58,242 nucleotides of DNA from CAYHSW01 sp964431075. Lineage in GTDB: Bacteria > Patescibacteriota > Microgenomatia > JAMCZE01. Where the stretch lies: NCBI GenBank assembly GCA_964431075.1, contig CAYSID010000002.1, forward strand, positions 1 through 58,242, given 5' to 3'. Positions 39,250 through 48,423 of the stretch are shown in pieces. The first letter of the stretch is position 1; each line of letters opens with the position of its first letter. The notes under the pieces are model-generated. The model had not been told where the DNA came from. It worked only from the letters and a program-made list of their open reading frames with translations, and made no database searches. Made by a program: the position numbers and the translations under genes.

Positions 39250-39665
39250 CTGAATTGGTCTTAATCTGACCATGTTGGCGGTCTTTAAGGCATTAAATAT
39301 TGGTGTGGGCTTTGCTTCAACAATTACTTTGTTATCCACAACGAACGGGAATTCTGATAGATTATCGAAACAACCAAGAAAGTCAGGAAAATTTTTCTTT
39401 AATTCTTCTAGCTTTGTGTATTTTGATAAATCTGCCGTTGCTTCATCAACCCAAAATGCATCTACTTCTCCGTCTGAAAAAGACCCGTATTCCTCAAGTG
39501 ATAATAAGTTCGGAATACTATATGTTTTCCTTAGATTAGGTAACATATTTAGAAACGCGGGTTTATCAAAAAGTAAAGCAAGTTCTTGATAGTTAATATC
39601 CTTACTTGCACGAATATCAATCTTTAATATCGAAGATGGGCTTTATCGTTTTTCTTAATTTTCAT
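39211..39665 (-). pseudogene. Frameshifted gene fragment running into tRNA-Asn
   Basis: A frame begins MKIKKNDKAHLRY at ATG 39663-39665 and stops, then continues in another frame as KIDIRASKDINYQEL, DKPAFLNMLPNLRK and so on for about 115 residues. The last dozen residues are encoded by the tRNA-Asn antisense strand, so the natural C-terminus is lost. An indel near 39625 would join the two parts. Family not recognised (the segment YGSFSDGEVDAFWVD is distinctive). Likely debris from an insertion at the tRNA. Confidence 0.5.
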
Positions 39666-39730
39666 AATTCTCAATTTATATTCTACAATAAAACGCCAAT
39701 TGATGTATAATTAAGAATAATTGATTGACT

Positions 39731-39937
39731 ATGAAGAAAGACGAAGTATCGGAACTATTAACTTTAGAAGAAGCTGCTAAAAAATTAAAGGTCAGCGAGC
39801 AGACTTTAAGGCGTTGGGATAACAGCGGCCATTTTAAAGCGGTAAGAGTTGGCACAAGGCGAGGCCTGGGTGATCGAAGATATCGGGTTAAAGACATTGA
39901 AAATTATACTAAGCAAAAAAATACAAAAAAAAGATAA
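39731..39937 (+). CDS. Small MerR/excisionase-like HTH protein
   Basis: 68 residues, single helix-turn-helix: LTLEEAAKKLKVSEQTLRRW is the MerR/Xis recognition pattern, then a wing RYRVKDIENYTKQ. ATG 39731 is preferred over a TTG at 39725; TATAAT (39706-39711) lies 19 nt upstream. It precedes the restriction-modification operon by 45 nt, so it could regulate it or be a remnant of the integrating element (excisionase). Confidence 0.8.
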   Translation: MKKDEVSELLTLEEAAKKLKVSEQTLRRWDNSGHFKAVRVGTRRGLGDRRYRVKDIENYTKQKNTKKR

Positions 39938-39982
39938 TTTACTAACGAGGAAAATAGAAAATTAAGAAAATAAAAGAAAATT

Positions 39983-42205
39983 ATGACAAATCAAAATAAG
40001 GCTTCTTCGGAAGCAGATGCCAGAATTATTGTTGACCGACTGCTTCGGGAAGCGGGCTGGGATATTGAAGACAAAAATCAGGTAACCACCGAGGAATCGA
40101 TTAAAGACGGCAGAGCTGATTATTTACTTCTTGATAGCCGAAGCCGGCCCTTGGCTGTTGTAGAGACAAAAAGGTTTTCCAAAGACCCATATACTGCCAA
40201 AGAACAGGCTGAAAATTATGCTAAAGAACTACTGGCTCCCTTTATCTTCCTTTCCAATGGCACCGATACCTACTTTTGGGATTACAACAAAGCTGATGCC
40301 CGTTTAGTTGATTCTTTTTTCTCCCGTTTTGATTTGGAAAGAATTGCTACTTTAAGAAAGTATCAGAAACCGCTATCTACGATCCCTGTTCTGGATAAGT
40401 TTTTCTTTAAAGGAAATGAGATAACGGTTAGACCTTATCAAAAAGAAGCCCTGCAAACGATAGATAAAGCATTAGGGGAAAATAAACGTCGTTTGTTAGT
40501 CGAAATGGCAACAGGCACAGGCAAGACTTTAGTGGCCGCGATGATGATTAAGAGACTGTTTCAGGCAGGATTGGTAGAAAGGGTTTTGTTTTTAGTTGAT
40601 AGGATTGAACTTGCCAATCAAGCAAAAGAAACTTTCGACGACTATCTTTCTGAATATCCCTCAATTGTTTTATATGGCGGGAAAAGGAGTAAAGAAGGCC
40701 AGATTGTTATTGGCACGCTTCCCACAATCCAATCTCAAATAGACGCTTTTACCAGCGGTTATTTTGATTTGGTAGTTACTGATGAATGTCATCGGTCAAT
40801 TTACAGCGTCTATCGCTCACTCCTTACCCATTTTGATGCCATCCATGTTGGCTTAACTGCTACCCCCAGCAATCTTATCGACAGAAACACCTATGAGTTT
40901 TTTAACTGCTGGAATCCTTTAACCAGAAAGGGAGAACCAACTTTTATCTATGGCATAAGGAAAGGGATAAATGATGGTTATCTGGCTCCTTACAAGGTTT
41001 ATCACGCCAGAAGCAAGATCTCGCTGGAAGGCATCAATTGGCAAGGAGAAGATTACGAACCGCAAGATTTGGAAAGAACGATCACGGTTGAAGACAGAAA
41101 TAAATTGTTTGTTCAGGAGTTTAAGGAAAACGAAGAAAAAAGAGGCGGCGATCATCCCAGAAAAACAATTGTCTTTGCCATCACTAAAAAACATGCGGCT
41201 CAACTGGCAAGATTTTTCAATGAAATGTACCCCGAATACAAAGGTAAGTACGCCGAGATTATTACTACCGATACTTTTGATCCCCAAAGAGCCATTAAAC
41301 GCTTTAAAAAAGAACCTTTACCTGTAATTGCGGTTTCGGTGGCCATGCTTGATACCGGTTTTGATTATCCGGCAGTAGAAAACCTGATGATGTGTCGTCC
41401 TACCCGTTCTCCTACTTTCTACCAGCAAATGAGAGGTCGAGGTTCCCGGCTTTGCCCGCAAGTCGGTAAAAAAGAATTCCTTATTTATGATTTTGTGGGT
41501 AATGCCGAATACTTTAATGATGAGGGTTACGATCCATTTGAGCAAAAGAAAGTTGCTACCAGAATGAAAGTTGAGGAAGTTGAAAAGGAAGAAATAACAG
41601 AAGAACAAATACCGGAAGCTATTGTTAGGCAATTTGTTACTATCCCCTTGGGTCAAGCCCGTGATGAGTGGATAGAAAGAAGATATATCGAGTTTGGACC
41701 GGAAGGAGAAAAAGTTGATGCCAGAGAATACAAAGATAGATTTGCTGAAGAAGTTAAGAAATTGGCTGATACCAATGAGATTGTGATTAAGCTCAGGCAA
41801 AAACAGGATGTAACTGATGATGAAATTCAAGAATTAGGGCAACTTCTCAATCACCCGGAATTCTTTTTCAATGAGAACAATTTAAGGCAAGCCTATGACC
41901 AGCCAACAGGCAATTTAGTTGATTTTGTTAAAAGCGCTTTAGGAATGCATAAGTTCCCCACCAGAGAAGAAAGAGTTAGTAGCGCTTTTGATGCCTGGAT
42001 TATCCAAAAGAATTTTGCTCCTGAACAAGTGCGGGTACTAAGAATGCTTAAGAATCAGTTCTTGGCAGGAAGTAAGGCGGATATTTCAGACTTTAACCGA
42101 CCACCGATTTCTCAATATGGTGGCTTACAGTACGCCATCAAAACTTTTGGTGAGGATGGTTTAAAACAAGTTGTTGATGATTTACAACAAGGAGTATTCA
42201 AATGA
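39983..42205 (+). CDS. hsdR: Type I restriction enzyme R subunit (HsdR)
   Basis: 740 residues. N-terminal PD-(D/E)XK nuclease with DYLLLDSRSRPLAVVETKRF (ExK near 58); helicase motor with Walker A ATGTGKT (about 175), DECH box (about 266), TATPS, and motif VI QQMRGRGSRL (about 480); C-terminal EcoEI-like domain. It translocates and cleaves unmodified DNA within the HsdRMS complex. Its stop overlaps hsdM (ATGA). All motifs intact, so likely active. The locus looks A/T-richer than its flanks. Confidence 0.96.
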   Translation: MTNQNKASSEADARIIVDRLLREAGWDIEDKNQVTTEESIKDGRADYLLLDSRSRPLAVVETKRFSKDPYTAKEQAENYAKELLAPFIFLSNGTDTYFWDYNKADARLVDSFFSRFDLERIATLRKYQKPLSTIPVLDKFFFKGNEITVRPYQKEALQTIDKALGENKRRLLVEMATGTGKTLVAAMMIKRLFQAGLVERVLFLVDRIELANQAKETFDDYLSEYPSIVLYGGKRSKEGQIVIGTLPTIQSQIDAFTSGYFDLVVTDECHRSIYSVYRSLLTHFDAIHVGLTATPSNLIDRNTYEFFNCWNPLTRKGEPTFIYGIRKGINDGYLAPYKVYHARSKISLEGINWQGEDYEPQDLERTITVEDRNKLFVQEFKENEEKRGGDHPRKTIVFAITKKHAAQLARFFNEMYPEYKGKYAEIITTDTFDPQRAIKRFKKEPLPVIAVSVAMLDTGFDYPAVENLMMCRPTRSPTFYQQMRGRGSRLCPQVGKKEFLIYDFVGNAEYFNDEGYDPFEQKKVATRMKVEEVEKEEITEEQIPEAIVRQFVTIPLGQARDEWIERRYIEFGPEGEKVDAREYKDRFAEEVKKLADTNEIVIKLRQKQDVTDDEIQELGQLLNHPEFFFNENNLRQAYDQPTGNLVDFVKSALGMHKFPTREERVSSAFDAWIIQKNFAPEQVRVLRMLKNQFLAGSKADISDFNRPPISQYGGLQYAIKTFGEDGLKQVVDDLQQGVFK

Positions 42206-43716
42206 GTAAAGTTTCAAAACAGGAATTACAGTCAGTTATTAACCAGATTTGCAACAAACTCTGGGCAGCGGGATTAACTAACCCCATTACCTATATTGAA
42301 CAGATTTCCTATTTCTTCTTTTTAAAGATGCTTGAGGAATGGGATAATCAGAAAGCCAATGAATCTAGACTTACCGGGAATAAAAATGGGTATGAATCAA
42401 TCTTTGAAAAGGAAAATGAGAAGTTCCGCTGGAGTGAGTGGACACATATTGCTGACAATACCAGGATGTTTAAATTCGTCCGTGACGAAGTGTTCCCTTT
42501 TATGGCAAACCTGCCCGGAACAAATGAAAATATCAGAAGGTTTTTTGCAGACGCTAGGTTTCAGATCCCTGATGGCGTGGTGCTTCGGGACGTCGTTGAT
42601 AAGCTAAGAGATATTTCTTTTATTGAACTGGACGCTGATGTTAAAGGTGATTTGTATGAATATCTTTTAAACCAGTTAACTACTTCTGGTAAAGCCGGAC
42701 AATTTAGAACTCCCAGACATATTATTCGCACCATAGTTCAATTGGTTAACCCTCAAATTGGAGAAACTGTTTTAGATCCTGCTTGCGGTACTGGTGGCTT
42801 TTTACTTGGAGCTTTTGAATACATAAAAACTTGTAACTCTGATCCCAGCAACACAACCGAATATCAAAATGGCAACGGACAGACAGTAAAAAAAGGCCCT
42901 GGAGATAAACTTTCTCCAACACAATGGCAATTTATGCAAACAGATGCTTTAACCGGATTTGATGTTGATGCTTCCATGGTGAAGATTGCCACCATGAACT
43001 TGATTTTGCATGGCTTGGAAAAATCTCAAATTATCAGACGAGATTCAATTGCGGGCAGTCCTGATGATTGGGATGAGCGAGAATTTGATATTGTACTTTC
43101 CAATCCGCCCTTTGCAGGTACTATTAACAAGGAAAGAGTTAAAAAGAACCTTCCGGTTCAGGCTACAGACACAACGATCCTTTTCCTAGGATTAATGATT
43201 GAAGGATTAAGGCAAGGCGGTAGAGCGGGGGTAGTTGTTAACGAAGGAGTTTTGTTCAACCGCAATAAAGCCGCTAAAGAGTTAAGACGATATTTGATGG
43301 ACAGAAGGAATTTAGTGGCGGTTGTTTCTCTCCCCGGTGGTGTTTTTCAACCATATTCGGGTGTCAAAACCAGTGTTTTGTTTTTCAATAACGATGGCAA
43401 GAAAACAGAAAAGGTTTGGTTTTATGATGTCCGCTTTGATGGTTTTGAATTGGCTACCCAAAGAAGACCATCTCCCGATAAGAACGATTTACCGGATTTG
43501 ATTTCCAAATGGAAAGACAAATCGGATTCAGAAAGAAGCTGGTCAGCCACCACAAAACAAATAGAAGAAAACGACTTTATCCTTTCAGCCTCTGCATACA
43601 GACCGATTACTGAAGATGAAACCCAACACCGAGACCCAAAAGAGATATTTAAGGAAATTAAGGAGTTAAATAAGGAGTCTCAAGAACAGTTAAAGAAAAT
43701 TGAAGAATTTATATGA
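42202..43716 (+). CDS. hsdM: Type I restriction-modification methyltransferase (HsdM)
   Basis: 504 residues. N-terminal helical HsdM domain and an N6-adenine methyltransferase: SAM motif DPACGTGGFLLGAF near residue 192, and the catalytic NPPF in DIVLSNPPFAG near 300. C-terminal helix ends in Glu/Lys repeats. It methylates the site recognised by HsdS and is needed for restriction. Overlaps both neighbours by 4 nt. Confidence 0.97.
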   Translation: MSKVSKQELQSVINQICNKLWAAGLTNPITYIEQISYFFFLKMLEEWDNQKANESRLTGNKNGYESIFEKENEKFRWSEWTHIADNTRMFKFVRDEVFPFMANLPGTNENIRRFFADARFQIPDGVVLRDVVDKLRDISFIELDADVKGDLYEYLLNQLTTSGKAGQFRTPRHIIRTIVQLVNPQIGETVLDPACGTGGFLLGAFEYIKTCNSDPSNTTEYQNGNGQTVKKGPGDKLSPTQWQFMQTDALTGFDVDASMVKIATMNLILHGLEKSQIIRRDSIAGSPDDWDEREFDIVLSNPPFAGTINKERVKKNLPVQATDTTILFLGLMIEGLRQGGRAGVVVNEGVLFNRNKAAKELRRYLMDRRNLVAVVSLPGGVFQPYSGVKTSVLFFNNDGKKTEKVWFYDVRFDGFELATQRRPSPDKNDLPDLISKWKDKSDSERSWSATTKQIEENDFILSASAYRPITEDETQHRDPKEIFKEIKELNKESQEQLKKIEEFI

Positions 43717-44408
43717 GCTTAAATATTAATTTGATTGATACAATTTTGGCAATTGGTTCCGTCTCTGGATTATTAGTTTTACCTTATACGATTGTTCAAG
43801 CTTCCAAGAAAAGACCTCGGTTAAAATTTGACTTTTCAGGAATGAGTGGAAGCGGAGTAAAAAAAAGTGATGCCGTTGGTGAATATTACCGTTTTGAATT
43901 TTCTGGCACGATCAAAAATCGTTCCACAGAGACAAACTCAATTTCAAAGATTTATCTCGTTGTTTGGGCAGATAATAAAAAAAGAAATTCTGCCCTGAGG
44001 CTTGGTTTTGGCGGGGTTTTATTAGATTCAAGTAAAAATGTATTATCTTTACCTTTAGAATTGCCATCAAGAACAGGTAAAAAGCTGGAAATAATTTTTG
44101 AAATTCCAGTTACGGGCACATCAGACGAAAGACTACTTAAAGAGTTTATTCCTGTCGGTAATAGTGGTCGTTTTTATTTACCTAAGCACAAATATGAGCT
44201 TTGTTTTGAGGACACTGATGAAAACTTCTTTGATCAACAAGGTAGATTAAGAAATTTAAATGAAATTAACCTAAGATGGACTCTCCCCAACACAATAAAA
44301 GAATTACAAAAAGGCAATATTGCTCCGTTTTTAAAACATATGTTTCAGATACAAAAATCAAGAATATTATTTTCTATAAAACGAATTAGTTATCAGATAG
44401 GATTATGA
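43713..44408 (+). CDS. Accessory protein 1, membrane-anchored, beta-rich
   Basis: 231 residues: one N-terminal helix (about 8-28), then a soluble domain with RFEFSGTIKNRSTETNS and KIYLVVWADNKK; beta-sandwich-like. No match recognised. It is embedded between hsdM and hsdS, with 4-nt overlaps on both sides, so its synthesis is tied to the methylase and specificity subunits. It shares the general pattern of a TM helix plus an Ig-like domain with accessory protein 2 (45566-46231). Function unknown. Confidence 0.8.
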   Translation: MSLNINLIDTILAIGSVSGLLVLPYTIVQASKKRPRLKFDFSGMSGSGVKKSDAVGEYYRFEFSGTIKNRSTETNSISKIYLVVWADNKKRNSALRLGFGGVLLDSSKNVLSLPLELPSRTGKKLEIIFEIPVTGTSDERLLKEFIPVGNSGRFYLPKHKYELCFEDTDENFFDQQGRLRNLNEINLRWTLPNTIKELQKGNIAPFLKHMFQIQKSRILFSIKRISYQIGL

Positions 44409-45562
44409 ATACTTGGCAAACTAAAAAATTAGGAGACATTACCGAAATTAATGGAGGAGGAACACCACCCACAAGCAAAACTGAATATTTCAGTGGCGAT
44501 ATACCATGGTTTACTCCTTCTGAAATTACTTCAGGTACAGTTTCAGTACTGAATAACAGTCAAAGACAAATTACAGAAGATGCGATGCGGTTTACAAAAG
44601 TAGCCGAACAAGGAACAGTTTTATTATCAAGCAGGGCAACGATTGGCAATGTTGGGATAGTATCTGATAGGTCAACTTATAACCAAGGAATAAAAGGATT
44701 AACCCCAAAAAAAGAATTAAGCCATTGGTATCTTGCATATTGGTTGTTAGCGAATAAAAAGAGGTTGGAAAGTCAATCTCATGGAACAACATTTAAAGAA
44801 TTGAGTACAACTGCCTTAAAAAAGTTTGATATTTCAGTTCCACCGCTTTCCATTCAACAACAAATAGTTGAGAAAATAAACGCAATCAGAAAATTGCAGG
44901 AATTAAATAATAAGGAAATTGAAAAAGCGGTGGAATTGTTTAAAACACAGCTTTCTAATTGTTTTAAATGGCAAGAGCAATGGAAAAAGATTAAGCTGGC
45001 AGAGATATGTGATGTGAGAGATGGTACGCATGACAGTCCAAAATACCAACCTTCTGGTATTCCACTCATAACATCAAAGAACTTGAAAGAAGATTTAATC
45101 GATTTTACAAATATCAATTACATTTCTGAAAAAGATCACCAACAAATAGTTAAAAGATCGTTTGTAGAGAATGGAGATATTCTTTTTGGGATGATTGGGA
45201 CAATAGGTAATCCCGTTATTGTTGATACTGAAAGAACGTTCAGCATTAAAAATGTCGGGTTAATAAAGTTCCCAAACAGAAAAATAGTTAACAATTTGTT
45301 TGTGAAGTATTTCCTTCAAAGTCCGTCGTTAGAAATAGAAATAAAAAGACTGTCGCGTGGAGGAACACAAAAATTTGTTTCGCTAGGAAATTTAAGAAAT
45401 CTTCTTGTGCCATTACCATCTCTAAAAGAACAGGAAAAAATTGCTATGGAGTTAAACAATATTAGACTTTTCAATTCCAAACTTAATTTAAAAGGGATTA
45501 AATTATCAGAACTTTTTGAAAGTGCTCTAAATAAATTTATGAAGAGAGAACTGATCAATTAA
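44405..45562 (+). CDS. hsdS: Type I restriction specificity subunit (HsdS)
   Basis: 385 residues with two target-recognition domains and two conserved coiled-coil spacers. TRD1 begins WQTKKLGDITEINGGGTPP and TRD2 KKIKLAEICDVRDGTHDSP; PPLSIQQQIVEKINAI and PLPSLKEQEKIAMELN mark the spacer helices. Both halves are intact, so a bipartite recognition site is predicted. It overlaps accessory protein 1 by 4 nt. Confidence 0.95.
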   Translation: MNTWQTKKLGDITEINGGGTPPTSKTEYFSGDIPWFTPSEITSGTVSVLNNSQRQITEDAMRFTKVAEQGTVLLSSRATIGNVGIVSDRSTYNQGIKGLTPKKELSHWYLAYWLLANKKRLESQSHGTTFKELSTTALKKFDISVPPLSIQQQIVEKINAIRKLQELNNKEIEKAVELFKTQLSNCFKWQEQWKKIKLAEICDVRDGTHDSPKYQPSGIPLITSKNLKEDLIDFTNINYISEKDHQQIVKRSFVENGDILFGMIGTIGNPVIVDTERTFSIKNVGLIKFPNRKIVNNLFVKYFLQSPSLEIEIKRLSRGGTQKFVSLGNLRNLLVPLPSLKEQEKIAMELNNIRLFNSKLNLKGIKLSELFESALNKFMKRELIN

Positions 45563-45565
45563 CCT

Positions 45566-46231
45566 ATGAATTATTGGCAAAGTTTACTCGATTTATCACA
45601 AGCAGTATTTTTCCCCCAGATATTGAACATTGTCAATGTTGTTTTGATATTGCTTACAGTCCTGGTGACTTATTTGTCATGGCATACTGCTAAAAGAGCG
45701 AACGAATTACAGTTACTTCCTCTTCTTGCTGTCTATTTTAGGGGTAAAGCCTTGAAAGATAGAACGATTAGGATACGAAATATTGGCAAGAGTCCAGCTT
45801 ACGATATAAAAATAGAGTCCTATCTGAACATTATTAAGGATATACAGCATGTGTGGCGATTAGATTTGTCTTTGAGTGGTACAAACGTCTTGGTGCCCGA
45901 CGAGGAGAAAGATTTAAAGATGAGGGCAACGGACAACGGGAAAGAAGCCGATATGTCAGAATTTATGGTTTTTCATCTTGACCCAGAAGAAGAACATAAG
46001 AGAGAAAGAGTTGGCCTATTGCTAACGTTTAGAAATGCGGAGGGAAATTATTACTATTCTGAGGTGGAAACTGGCGCAGGTGGTTTGTTCATAAAGCCTG
46101 CAAGAAAATATAACCTTTGGGGTAAGGCGTATGTAGGCTATAGACAATATTCGGAGAAAGTTTTATTGAAACTGTATGAATTTAAATGGAAATTTACTAA
46201 GCCTTATATTAAACAGCCAAAGAAGGCTTGA
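45566..46231 (+). CDS. Accessory protein 2, membrane-anchored, beta-rich
   Basis: 221 residues: N-terminal membrane helix (about 18-38), a linker, then a domain with RTIRIRNIGKSPAYDIKIESY, a conserved-looking Ig-like pattern, and VGLLLTFRNAEGNYYYSEV. The same pattern (ITIKNVGKNIALDIHWGI) occurs in accessory protein 3, so the two are related in that domain. Gap to hsdS 3 nt. Basic C-terminus (KPYIKQPKKA). Function unknown. Confidence 0.8.
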   Translation: MNYWQSLLDLSQAVFFPQILNIVNVVLILLTVLVTYLSWHTAKRANELQLLPLLAVYFRGKALKDRTIRIRNIGKSPAYDIKIESYLNIIKDIQHVWRLDLSLSGTNVLVPDEEKDLKMRATDNGKEADMSEFMVFHLDPEEEHKRERVGLLLTFRNAEGNYYYSEVETGAGGLFIKPARKYNLWGKAYVGYRQYSEKVLLKLYEFKWKFTKPYIKQPKKA

Positions 46232-46243
46232 TAAAAAATAATT

Positions 46244-47548
46244 ATGAAAGCACAGGATAAACCAAAATATGTTCAAGAGGCACGAGAGTTATATGGTTCA
46301 CTTGATGTAGATGCGTTGATTGATGACCCAAATAATTTAAAAACACTTGAGAAAATTAGTCGCCTGATAGCTATTTTTACTAATTTTTCCTATAACGACG
46401 GACAAGACTTGAAAGAATTACTATGTGAGTTCCAAAAATGGGCGAGGCGAAGTACGAGCATCGGTACTATAAGAAATAGGGCTACCGATATGCTCCAGTT
46501 TATTATTCAAAAAATAGAAGAAATGGATATTTATGTGATTGAAGAACCAATTAGGAAAAAACAAGAAAAAATTGTAAAAAGCTTGAAGGATGAAAACTTA
46601 TGGATGCAATCATCCCTAGAAGGTAAGGATTTACATATTTTGGTTGGAGAGAGAAATGCTAAAGCGGGTGAGCACGTCCATTTAATCAGCGATTCAGAAA
46701 CTGGCGAAATTAGAGTTGATGCTGACGATAAAACCCCCGATGAGCTTATAGAAAGAGTCGTTAGTATTACTACAAAACACGGCTCAACAATAGGGATTTC
46801 ACAATACGGAGTAAAAACAACAATGGAGTTTATCAATAAAGATACAACAGAAGACAAAGACCCTCCGATTTTATATGCCACTGGAATAAGACGAAGTGGC
46901 GGACCTCAAGGCCATTTTGATTACATAACGATTAAAAATGTTGGGAAAAATATCGCATTAGATATTCATTGGGGTATAAGGGCATTTGCCTATGAATGGC
47001 GACCATCAGAAGAGCCTTTTGAATTAGAACCAAATAAGGAAAAAGAAGTTGTTTTTCCCACTTCTTCCGAAAGAGTATTTAAAGAAATTATTCCAGAACT
47101 AAATGTAATAATGGAATATAAGGATGTAAATAACAAATCTTACTTTACCAGAAGGGAATTAAATCAACTAAAAGTTCCTTCGGGGGCATTTTATGAATTG
47201 AAAGCCGACACTTTCCACCCTCCTTCTATACTAATTGATGATGGATTACGATTGATTTCTGAACCTGTTCGCAATGGCGATAGAACTGAGGCAACTTTTA
47301 AGATTAATACCGAAGAAGGGGGTAAAGAAGTAAAGATCGGCTTAAGTGGCAGTCTTATCGCTGTTTTTGGTTTTGAGAATGACGGGTTAGTCAAACAAGC
47401 AATATTAGAATTAGCTCATAGATTGATTAGAAAAATGGTTAAATCGAAGACCCTATCTGACTATTGCTTTACTACTCACGATTTACCCGAACACCATATA
47501 AGTGGATTTGAAGCCTATGTACAATTAAGGAATAACATTACTTATTAA
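46244..47548 (+). CDS. Accessory protein 3, helical N-terminus plus beta domain
   Basis: 434 residues, no membrane helix. N-terminal third is helical; from about residue 200 a beta domain begins with ILYATGIRRSGGPQ and ITIKNVGKNIALDIHWGI, sharing the accessory-2 pattern. The C-terminal part is mixed alpha-beta. No catalytic motif recognised. Soluble partner of the two membrane-anchored accessory proteins, by inference. The next gene starts 1 nt after the stop. Confidence 0.78.
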   Translation: MKAQDKPKYVQEARELYGSLDVDALIDDPNNLKTLEKISRLIAIFTNFSYNDGQDLKELLCEFQKWARRSTSIGTIRNRATDMLQFIIQKIEEMDIYVIEEPIRKKQEKIVKSLKDENLWMQSSLEGKDLHILVGERNAKAGEHVHLISDSETGEIRVDADDKTPDELIERVVSITTKHGSTIGISQYGVKTTMEFINKDTTEDKDPPILYATGIRRSGGPQGHFDYITIKNVGKNIALDIHWGIRAFAYEWRPSEEPFELEPNKEKEVVFPTSSERVFKEIIPELNVIMEYKDVNNKSYFTRRELNQLKVPSGAFYELKADTFHPPSILIDDGLRLISEPVRNGDRTEATFKINTEEGGKEVKIGLSGSLIAVFGFENDGLVKQAILELAHRLIRKMVKSKTLSDYCFTTHDLPEHHISGFEAYVQLRNNITY

Positions 47549-47549
47549 A

Positions 47550-48236
47550 ATGAATATGACTGATAACATTATTAAACTTTCGCCATCAACAATCAGTCTA
47601 TTTATGGAATGCCCGAGGTGTTTTTGGTTGCAGTTTAACAAAAATATCCATCGGCCAAGAGGGATATTTCCCTCACTTCCTGGAGGAATGGATGGAGTGA
47701 TTAAAAAATACTACGACACATATCGAAGACAAGGCAAACTACCACCAGAAGTTGATGGAAAATTAACTGGCAAACTTTTTGCAGATGAGAAATTATTAAA
47801 ATCGTGGCAAAGCAACTGGGAGGGGATTAAATATTTTGACAAAGAATTAAACGCTCTAATGAAAGGTGTCTTAGATGATTGTTTGGTTGATGGTGATACA
47901 TATATTCCCCTTGATTACAAAACGAGGGGTTATGATTTAAAAGAAGATTCTACTTCCTATTATCAGCACCAGCTTGATATTTACTGTTACCTGCTTGTAA
48001 AAAACGGTTATAAAGTTGCCAATTACGCCTATTTGGTTTATTACTTCCCTAAATTAGTAAAAGATAACGGGCAGGTCGAGTTTAATGTTGAACCCAAAAA
48101 AGTAGACACTGATATTAAACATGCCGAGCAATTATTTAAAGATGCTGTTACCTGTTTAAGAGGTCCAGAACCCAAAAGGCACAGCGACTCCTCGTGTGAG
48201 TTCTGTAATTGGGGTTTTGAAGCCTTTGGAGAATAA
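47550..48236 (+). CDS. Cas4/RecB-like PD-(D/E)XK nuclease with four Cys
   Basis: 228 residues. LSPSTISLFMECPRCFWLQ starts with the typical RecB-type lead and first Cys pair; GVLDDCLV and YIPLDYKTRG supply the Asp and D-x-K (PD-(D/E)XK) residues; YYQHQLDIYCYLL is the QxxxY motif; the C-terminal SSCEFCNW gives the second Cys pair. Four Cys arranged C-x2-C...C-x2-C suit an Fe-S cluster as in Cas4/AddB. No CRISPR array or other cas gene is seen, so it is a stand-alone nuclease of the island. Confidence 0.88.
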   Translation: MNMTDNIIKLSPSTISLFMECPRCFWLQFNKNIHRPRGIFPSLPGGMDGVIKKYYDTYRRQGKLPPEVDGKLTGKLFADEKLLKSWQSNWEGIKYFDKELNALMKGVLDDCLVDGDTYIPLDYKTRGYDLKEDSTSYYQHQLDIYCYLLVKNGYKVANYAYLVYYFPKLVKDNGQVEFNVEPKKVDTDIKHAEQLFKDAVTCLRGPEPKRHSDSSCEFCNWGFEAFGE

Positions 48237-48240
48237 AAAT

Positions 48241-48423
48241 ATGGATATACAGAAAATAAAAATTAAAGGTGATTATAAATTAGCAGATATTGTTCATGAT
48301 ATTGAAAAGGGAATCTTGCGGATTCCTCAATTTCAACGGGAATTTGTTTGGGATAAGCCCAGGGTAATAAAACTACTCGAAAGTATTTATCTTGAGTATC
48401 CGATAGGCTCTTTCTTCTTTTGA
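48241..48423 (+). pseudogene. 5' part of DUF262/HNH/HEPN protein, ends at in-frame TGA
   Basis: From ATG 48241 the frame reads ILRIPQFQREFVWDKPR and EYPIGSFFF, then TGA (48421-48423, codon 61). The next codons continue in the same frame into the rest of DUF262. At this point the family normally has Trp (SFFFW), so one TGG-to-TGA change explains the break. It could be a nonsense mutation, a sequencing error, or recoding. Starts 4 nt after the nuclease stop. Confidence 0.8.

Noticed and set aside
48421..48423. TGA read as Gly or Trp (alternative genetic code)
   Set aside because: Other intact genes (lon, hsdR-hsdM overlap) use TGA as a normal stop, so only a local event is supported.
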